From positions 94,060-158,059 of the forward strand of contig JAVBKW010000004.1 of assembly GCA_031553855.1 (NCBI GenBank): DNA of 64,000 nucleotides, read 5' to 3'. The position numbers and the translations under genes were made by a program. The notes beneath the pieces are model-generated. The model searched no databases, had not been told where the DNA came from, and saw only the letters and a program-made list of their open reading frames with translations. Below, one piece after another: positions 58,436 to 64,000 of the stretch; positions within the stretch are counted from its first letter, which is position 1; every line of letters starts with the position of its first letter. Source of the DNA: RACS-047 sp031553855 (GTDB taxonomy: Bacteria > Bacillota > Clostridia > Christensenellales > Pumilibacteraceae).

Positions 58436-59992
58436 ATGAAAAAATTATTAAAAATAGTTTGTATGTCGCTTGCTTTTATCTTAATATTTTCAATGGCGGC
58501 TTGCGGCGGCGGCGGCCCCGTAATTCCTCCGCCCCCGCCTCCACCGGATACAGACCCCGGTGATATTCCGTCTGACGATTGGGAACTCATCCGTCAAAAG
58601 GAATCTTTCGCCGAAGGAAGTCAGCTGCGTATAAAATTTTTTGACGGCGGGTACGGGCGTGCGTGGATAGACGCCATGAAAGAAAAATTTGAGGAAGATT
58701 ATCCTCAGGTTAAGATAACGCTGATCCCTTCAAAAAATGAGGCGGAGTTTACAACGCTGCTCAGCACTACGCTTGACGGTACTCCCGATGATATTTATAT
58801 CTGTCATAATATTCCGTGGGAAAAATTAGCGACTCAAGGAAAAATTATGAATCTGGATAACGTATATGCCGCGCCTGTCTATAAAGTAGAAAAGGATGAC
58901 GGAGAAGAGCGCATAATACGTTTTGAAAACCGTATTGTTTCTTCATCGTTAAACAGTGCAAAATTTTGGAATTCTGCTTTGCAAAAATACAGTTATTATA
59001 AAATCCCTCAGGTTCAGGGAATGGGCGGCTTAGCGTACAACAAGGCTTTGTTTGATAAGAACGGCTGGACGATTCCCACGACCTATGACGAGCTTATTTC
59101 TTTATGCGATACGATATCTAAATCAGGCGCGAAAAACGACAGCGGTGATACTGTTTATCCTTTTATCTGGAGTAATGCCGTTGCGTATATGTGGGACAGC
59201 GTTGTGTTTGACTGGTGGGTACAGCTTGCCGGTATGGCTGAATATAACCGATTTATGGCATTCGAGGATAAAAACGTCTTTAATCCTGAAGAATACCCTT
59301 ACCTCAAACAAGCGTGGACGTACTGGTACGATATGCTGTGCGCGAATAAATCGTGGTCGCATCCTCAATCATTGGCGCTTGACCACTCACAGGCCAATAT
59401 GTCCTTTGCAGCGGGGCAGGCAGCTATGATGCCCGCAACATGCTGGACGGCTAACGAGATCGGCTATGATATATTAGAAGAATTTGGTTGTGATATCGGT
59501 TTGATACCCACTCCTTTTGTGGAGGATGCTAAAACCGACGATGATGGCAACCCCATCCGTGTAGCATATGACCTTGCCGGCAAAGACTCCATAGTTCTTG
59601 CAACAAAGGCAAAAAATAAGGCGGTTGCAGTTGAATTTATGACATGGATGGCTGAAGTGGAAAACGCAAATCTGTTCCCTAAGCACACAAACGGATTGAT
59701 GCTGGCAATGAACTACAACTATGACAAGCTTATTTCCGAATCCGAACTGACATGGGAAAAAGATATGTTTGCCATTATCAGGGACGCAAAACGCTTCACA
59801 GCATACAGCGCAAGTCCGATGGTATACGCGGCGGGCTCTCCGCTTTCGGCTTATCCTGAAGGTAATTACTACGGAGAGGCGTATGAACAGTACCCTATAG
59901 CAACCCGTAACCCTGATTATATCTTCAACAATGTATGGACAATGATCAACCGCGAGTGGGCAAATATGAGAACGGCCGTAGGTTTAAGTTAA
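58436..59992 (+). CDS. ABC transporter sugar-binding lipoprotein (CUT1 type)
   Basis: A 518-aa solute-binding protein with lipobox MAAC followed by a Gly-rich and then poly-Pro linker (GGGGPVIPPPPPPPDTDPG). The family 1 fold is shown by LRIKFFDGGYGRAWIDAMKEKFEEDYPQVKI-like sequence, DDIYICHNIPWEKLATQGKIMNLD and GGLAYNKALFDKNGW. An in-frame ATG at 58388 has an upstream AAAGGA, but the ATG at 58436 has AAGGA 6 nt before it and gives a normal lipoprotein signal, so it is preferred. It serves the permeases at 60019 and 60975. Confidence 0.88.
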   Translation: MKKLLKIVCMSLAFILIFSMAACGGGGPVIPPPPPPPDTDPGDIPSDDWELIRQKESFAEGSQLRIKFFDGGYGRAWIDAMKEKFEEDYPQVKITLIPSKNEAEFTTLLSTTLDGTPDDIYICHNIPWEKLATQGKIMNLDNVYAAPVYKVEKDDGEERIIRFENRIVSSSLNSAKFWNSALQKYSYYKIPQVQGMGGLAYNKALFDKNGWTIPTTYDELISLCDTISKSGAKNDSGDTVYPFIWSNAVAYMWDSVVFDWWVQLAGMAEYNRFMAFEDKNVFNPEEYPYLKQAWTYWYDMLCANKSWSHPQSLALDHSQANMSFAAGQAAMMPATCWTANEIGYDILEEFGCDIGLIPTPFVEDAKTDDDGNPIRVAYDLAGKDSIVLATKAKNKAVAVEFMTWMAEVENANLFPKHTNGLMLAMNYNYDKLISESELTWEKDMFAIIRDAKRFTAYSASPMVYAAGSPLSAYPEGNYYGEAYEQYPIATRNPDYIFNNVWTMINREWANMRTAVGLS

Positions 59993-60018
59993 AATTTTGA
60001 GACTTTTAGGACTTAAGA

Positions 60019-60975
60019 ATGAATAATATGAAAAACAATTTAAGCGGTGCGGCAGATTCTTTACTGTCGCACCGCCGCAAGAGGCGCAAAACGGGATACA
60101 TTATATTCGTCATAGTTGCGCTTTCTTATCCCGTTCTGCGTTTTTTAGTGGTGTGGGGCTATGTCAATATAAGCGCGGTCATATCGTCTTTTACGCGATA
60201 CGATTATTTTTCAGATAAAAACATTTTTGTCGGTATTTTTCAATATAAAACTTTTATCCGCAAAGTTATTTTCGATGAGGGCACAAGAAAAATGCTGCTC
60301 AATTCGTTTATGTACTTTCCGGTCACATGTTTTATCTCGCTGCCCCTGTCTATTTTATTTTCATATTTTTTATTCAAAAAAATCCCGGGCGGAGCTATTT
60401 TCAGGGTAATTTTTTATCTGCCGTCCATTTTGCCGATCGCGGTACTTGCGATGTCGTTCAGGTTCGCATTCAGCCCGGACGGTTTTATCGATCCGATATT
60501 AAAAGCGATAGGAGTAAAGCCGCCGCTATGGCTCGGCAGCTCAACCTTGACGCCTATCATGATTTTTGTTTACTGCGTGTGGGCGGGCCTCGGATTTAAT
60601 ATCGTTCTTTTTTCGGGGGCTATGAGCCGGGTGCCCGGCGAGATCGCCGAATATTCAAGATTGGAGGGCGTCGGCTTTTTCCGCGAATTGATACAGATTA
60701 TGGTGCCGCTGGTTTGGCCGACGATCGTCACAACATTTATACTTGGAATGTCGTCCGTTTTAACGGTATATCTGCAGCCGTTCTTTTTAATGGGTTCTAA
60801 TTCGGCGCCAACATACGGGCGGACAATATCAATGGATATATTCAACAACTACTCAAATGAACAGCAAACGCCTTATTTGGCAGCGTTCGGCTTGACTTGC
60901 ACGATATGTTTTGTGCCGTTTATCATGCTGGCAAGATGGTTTATGAACCGGTTCTTTCAAGAGGTTGCATATTGA
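60019..60975 (+). CDS. ABC transporter permease, MalF type
   Basis: The 318-aa permease has multiple hydrophobic helices and the degenerate EAA loop GEIAEYSRLEGVGFFRELIQIMVPL (Glu-Tyr replaces Glu-Ala-Ala). It forms the third sugar channel with the next gene. The basic N-terminus (HRRKRRKTG) precedes the first helix. Confidence 0.9.
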   Translation: MNNMKNNLSGAADSLLSHRRKRRKTGYIIFVIVALSYPVLRFLVVWGYVNISAVISSFTRYDYFSDKNIFVGIFQYKTFIRKVIFDEGTRKMLLNSFMYFPVTCFISLPLSILFSYFLFKKIPGGAIFRVIFYLPSILPIAVLAMSFRFAFSPDGFIDPILKAIGVKPPLWLGSSTLTPIMIFVYCVWAGLGFNIVLFSGAMSRVPGEIAEYSRLEGVGFFRELIQIMVPLVWPTIVTTFILGMSSVLTVYLQPFFLMGSNSAPTYGRTISMDIFNNYSNEQQTPYLAAFGLTCTICFVPFIMLARWFMNRFFQEVAY

Positions 60976-61904
60976 TGATGGAAATAACAAAAAAACAAAT
61001 CAAAAAGCGAAGGCTTATAAAACCGAGTGCAAAGATAATAGCGTTGAAAACGATTATTTTTGTTATTTTCATTGTGTATGCCGTTACGTTAGTGTATCCG
61101 TTCGCTTGGATGGCGATCAACGCCTTAAAAACTAAATTCGAGTTTTTTAATAATAGTGTTTTCAGCTTACCGGTAAATGCGCAATGGTCAAATTTTTCCA
61201 ATGCTTTATTTAAATTTAAAATTGTTGTAGGCTCAGGCGAAGCATCTAAAGAAGTAAATATGGTAGGTATGTTTGTTACCAGTATTCTTCTCACCATAGG
61301 CGCAACATTAGGCGAGATATTCTTCTCATCGCTTGCCGCTTATACTGTATGTTTTTATAAGTTCCCGCTTCGCCGCGTATTTTACGGCATCGTTATATTT
61401 ACGCTTGTTGTGCCGCTTGTCGGCACTTTGCCCGCAATGTTTAAATTTATGAGCGACGTTAAGATACTTAATACGGTACCCGGTATTCTATTTTTATTTC
61501 TTAACGGGATGGGTTTCAACTTCTTATTATTGTACGGCAGCTTTAAAAATTTGTCGTGGAACTATGCCGAAGCCGCTTCGATAGACGGTGCCGGACACTT
61601 CAGAATATTCTTCCAAGTAATGTTGCCGTTGTCTATGCCGTTTATTACGGCAACCGCTATTATTACGGCGATAGGCTTTTGGAATAACTACGAAACTCCC
61701 GCAATATTCCTGCAAAAATTCCCGACTATTTCCGTCGGTATAAACAGCATTATGATCGAAGTGCAAAGATCAAGCGTAGACAGAAACAACTATCCGCTTA
61801 TGTTTGCGAGTATGATCATTGCCGTAATCCCTATTATAATAGTTTTCGCTTGTTTCCAAAAGACGATCATGAAGAATATGGTTGCCGGTGGACTGAAAGG
61901 ATGA
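60975..61904 (+). CDS. ABC transporter permease, MalG type
   Basis: A 309-aa permease with EAA motif WNYAEAASIDGAGHFRIFFQVMLPLS and C-terminal MKNMVAGGLKG. The ATG shares one base with the previous TGA. An earlier in-frame ATG at 60897 lies well inside the previous gene and is rejected. A second ATG follows immediately at 60978. Confidence 0.9.
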   Translation: MMEITKKQIKKRRLIKPSAKIIALKTIIFVIFIVYAVTLVYPFAWMAINALKTKFEFFNNSVFSLPVNAQWSNFSNALFKFKIVVGSGEASKEVNMVGMFVTSILLTIGATLGEIFFSSLAAYTVCFYKFPLRRVFYGIVIFTLVVPLVGTLPAMFKFMSDVKILNTVPGILFLFLNGMGFNFLLLYGSFKNLSWNYAEAASIDGAGHFRIFFQVMLPLSMPFITATAIITAIGFWNNYETPAIFLQKFPTISVGINSIMIEVQRSSVDRNNYPLMFASMIIAVIPIIIVFACFQKTIMKNMVAGGLKG

Positions 61905-61918
61905 TGTTTGGGTAAAAT

Positions 61919-63796
61919 ATGAAAAAAATTATTGTTTTTCCTGCGCCTAAAATGCTGGTTTATGATAAAGGCTTCTTGGATGTTTCAAGCGGATTAAAGG
62001 TATACGGCAATCCTTTAGCATTAAAGGCAAAACGCAAGCTAAAGAGCGTTTTGCAGTATTGCCGCCGAAAAGAAAATGACGTTATGCCTGCGTTACGCTT
62101 TTCAATTGATTCCGGTATTGCTTCTCAAGGGTACCGGATCAATATTTTTTCCGATGCGGCAGAGATTATTCACAGCGATGAACGCGGCGCATATTACGGC
62201 GCTCTTACGTTTATTCAGATTGCCAGTCAGGCTGAAAATGCCTTGCCTTGCCTTAAAATAGACGATTGCCCGGATTTTGAAGACAGAGGGCTTATGCTCG
62301 ATATAAGCCGTAATAAAGTGCCCACTCTTAAGACGCTTAAAAAGCTTGTCGACTATTTGTCGGAAATTAAAATCAATCAGCTGCAGCTTTATATCGAAGG
62401 GTTATCATTTTATTATAAAAGCTTCGATAAGTACTATGAGAACGGTAATGACTTTTTAACTGCTGAAGATATACGGGCATTGGATAAATACTGCTCGGAC
62501 AGGTTTATAGAGCTTGTTCCGAATCAGAATAGCTTCGGCCATTTTGCCCAGTGGCTGCATAAGGACGAGCTAAAACATTTGGGCGAGTTGTCGGAAGCGT
62601 TTTTTTATGAGGGCGTAACAAAAATGCTCCCTTCTACGCTTAATCCATACGCTGAGGGAAGTATTGAACTTATTTCTAAGCTTTGCGAAGATTTATTACC
62701 GAACTTTACTTCCAAAAGATTCAATGTTTGCGGCGACGAACCGTTTGAACTGGGATTGGGCGCAAGTCGCGACGCTTGCGAAGAAAAAGGCAAGGGAAAG
62801 GTCTACATGGACTTTATGTATAAGGTCTTTGAGGTTGCCCGCAAACACAATAAAACTAAAATTATGCTTTTTGGCGACGTGCTGAAAAACCATCCCGAAA
62901 CGATCGATGCGCTTCCCGACGATGTAATTGCGCTGGAATGGGGGTACAACGATAATAGCTTTAACGACGAGGTTTGCAAGCTGTATTCCGATCGGAATGT
63001 GGCGTTTTATGTATGCCCCGGCACAAGTATGTGGAATACGGTCGCGGGTAAAAGCGATTTTATGCTTGCTAACATCAAGGGTGCCGCACATTACGGCTCA
63101 AAGCATGGCGCGAAGGGATTACTTAATACAGATTGGGGCGACGGCGGAACATGTCAGCAATATGCTCTTACGCTTTTTCCCTACGGCGCAGGCGCGGCTT
63201 ACAGTTGGAACGCAGCTGCCGAGCAAGACGAATTGCTCAGAAACTATCTCGATAAGTTTGCTTTCTTAGATAAAGAAGAAAATACGGCTAAACTCATTTA
63301 TGACCTTGGAAATTACTATAAGCTTCCTGATTCGGACGACTGTAACGCAACAAAAATATTTAAAATGCTGTATGTCCAACAAACCGATAACCTCAATTTC
63401 GGCATCAATTTCGAGCCATTATTTATGATAAAGGATTATAAGCTCCTCACTTCAGCCGAATATTCAAGAACGGAGGCTTATCTGCGTGCTTTACTTGCCC
63501 GCGCAAAAGAATTATCGCCGGAGTGCGTGGACGGCGGTCTTGTAAAGGACGAAATTTTGTGGGCGATAAGTTACCTCATACACGGCTGCGTTTTAGGGCA
63601 GTTCAAAACTGATTTAAATATTCAGAAAGAAGAGACGTTATATGGACTGCGCTCCGACATAGCCGATCTCCTTGGCCGCTATAAACAAATATGGAAAAAG
63701 CGCAATAAAAAGAGCGCCATGCGGTGGAGCATATTGCGTATGCAGTCTCTGCTAAATAAATACGACGCTTTAATAAAAAATATTAATATTACATAA
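61919..63796 (+). CDS. GH20 beta-N-acetylhexosaminidase-like enzyme (cytoplasmic)
   Basis: The 625-aa protein lacks a signal peptide. It has the GH20b-type N-terminal domain (about 1-110), then a TIM barrel beginning FEDRGLMLDISRNKVPT. The catalytic pair Asp273-Glu274 occurs in NVCGDEPFELG, the GH20 Asp-Glu motif. Further barrel residues include LEWGYN, PGTSMWNT and NTDWGDGG. GH20 enzymes use substrate-assisted catalysis on N-acetylated hexosamines. Its presence at the end of a glucanase operon is unexpected: either the target polymer carries GlcNAc or this branch has another specificity. It lies 14 nt after the permease gene. Confidence 0.85.
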   Translation: MKKIIVFPAPKMLVYDKGFLDVSSGLKVYGNPLALKAKRKLKSVLQYCRRKENDVMPALRFSIDSGIASQGYRINIFSDAAEIIHSDERGAYYGALTFIQIASQAENALPCLKIDDCPDFEDRGLMLDISRNKVPTLKTLKKLVDYLSEIKINQLQLYIEGLSFYYKSFDKYYENGNDFLTAEDIRALDKYCSDRFIELVPNQNSFGHFAQWLHKDELKHLGELSEAFFYEGVTKMLPSTLNPYAEGSIELISKLCEDLLPNFTSKRFNVCGDEPFELGLGASRDACEEKGKGKVYMDFMYKVFEVARKHNKTKIMLFGDVLKNHPETIDALPDDVIALEWGYNDNSFNDEVCKLYSDRNVAFYVCPGTSMWNTVAGKSDFMLANIKGAAHYGSKHGAKGLLNTDWGDGGTCQQYALTLFPYGAGAAYSWNAAAEQDELLRNYLDKFAFLDKEENTAKLIYDLGNYYKLPDSDDCNATKIFKMLYVQQTDNLNFGINFEPLFMIKDYKLLTSAEYSRTEAYLRALLARAKELSPECVDGGLVKDEILWAISYLIHGCVLGQFKTDLNIQKEETLYGLRSDIADLLGRYKQIWKKRNKKSAMRWSILRMQSLLNKYDALIKNINIT

Positions 63797-63828
63797 TAAG
63801 TAAGATATACTAACTATTTACATAAAAG

Positions 63829-63857
63829 GCCCCCGGTTAGATGCCGGGGGATCTTTT
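63829..63857 (+). terminator. Rho-independent terminator and intron insertion site
   Basis: CCCCCGG (63830-63836) pairs with CCGGGGG (63844-63850), followed by ATCTTTTT. The group II intron starts 4 nt later. Confidence 0.85.
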
Positions 63858-63860
63858 TCG

Positions 63861-64000
63861 GTGCGACGAGTATGTCGCAAATCTAACGGGTGGAAGTCCC
63901 GGATGGAGGTACTCATAACCAACCATATAGTGAAACCCAAGCTGCACATCGTGAGGTGTGAGGTGAAGAAAGGGTGTAGCGAAATCTTGACCTGACGAAC
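63861..64000 (+). mobile_element. 5' end of a group II intron, IIC-like (truncated by window end)
   Basis: The sequence starts with the group II 5' consensus GTGCG, continues as GTGCGACGAGTATGTCGC (a small hairpin), then ATCTAACGGGTGGAAGTCCCG and a domain I-like AAAGGGTGTAGCGAAATCTTGACCTGACGAAC-type stretch. The layout follows the 5' region of known bacterial group IIC introns. It begins directly after a terminator T-run, the site class that IIC introns prefer. The reverse transcriptase/maturase gene and the 3' end would lie beyond the window. Confidence 0.82.

Overview
The window looks like a chromosome segment of a low-to-mid GC, Gram-positive-type anaerobe, most probably an uncultured gut member of class Clostridia. 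The signs are many lipoproteins with lipobox signals, sigma-A promoters with 17-nt spacers and long T-run terminators, purine-rich Shine-Dalgarno sites, LacI and ROK repressors, and CUT1 sugar ABC transporters that lack their own ATPase. The taxonomic guess is inference only.

Positions 1-3500 are core functions: a TIM-barrel sugar isomerase/epimerase-like protein, phosphoglycerate kinase (pgk), a small HPr-like protein without the catalytic histidine, a protein of unknown function and tRNA-Glu(CTC). From 3458 to 3840 lies a small non-coding element with inverted ends, enclosed by a 44-nt duplication of the tRNA 3' end plus terminator.

Positions 3900-14800 form an arabinan-type locus. A divergent LacI regulator faces a sigma-A promoter with two GTTAACGTTAAC operators. 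Downstream are a carbohydrate-binding lipoprotein, two secreted GH43 arabinanase-like lipoproteins, an ABC importer (binding protein and two permeases) and two GH43 enzymes without signal peptides.

Positions 14800-31670 form a second glycan locus in three transcription units. Each starts with a sigma-A promoter and one or two identical copies of the near-palindrome GAACTCGTGTTC. It encodes a GH36 alpha-galactosidase, a LacI regulator (the likely reader of that operator), a GH78-like rhamnosidase, a second ABC importer, two large paralogous lipoproteins of an unrecognised, probably six-hairpin, glycosidase type, a tail-anchored surface protein and a beta-helix lipoprotein. Rhamnose, galactose and arabinose together suggest pectin (RG-I) side chains or arabinogalactan.

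Positions 31962-45977 hold one 4671-codon gene for a giant surface protein. It has a signal sequence, a very long extracellular region, MBG/YDG-type repeats, a transmembrane helix, an Ala/Pro/Glu/Lys-rich linker and, at the cytoplasmic C-terminus, a domain that reads like ribosomal protein uL15. This is the most unusual object in the window.

Positions 46000-63860 form a beta-glucan-type locus controlled by a ROK repressor. Three promoters each carry the same 15-bp dyad (GTWAMTAAARYTAAC) just after the -10. They drive a GH4 phospho-glycosidase with a BadF-type sugar kinase, a GH16 lipoprotein (probably with the ROK gene), and a unit with two more GH16 lipoproteins, a tail-anchored binding protein, a third ABC importer and a GH20 hexosaminidase. 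After the final terminator, the 5' end of a group II (IIC-like) intron begins at 63861 and runs off the window.
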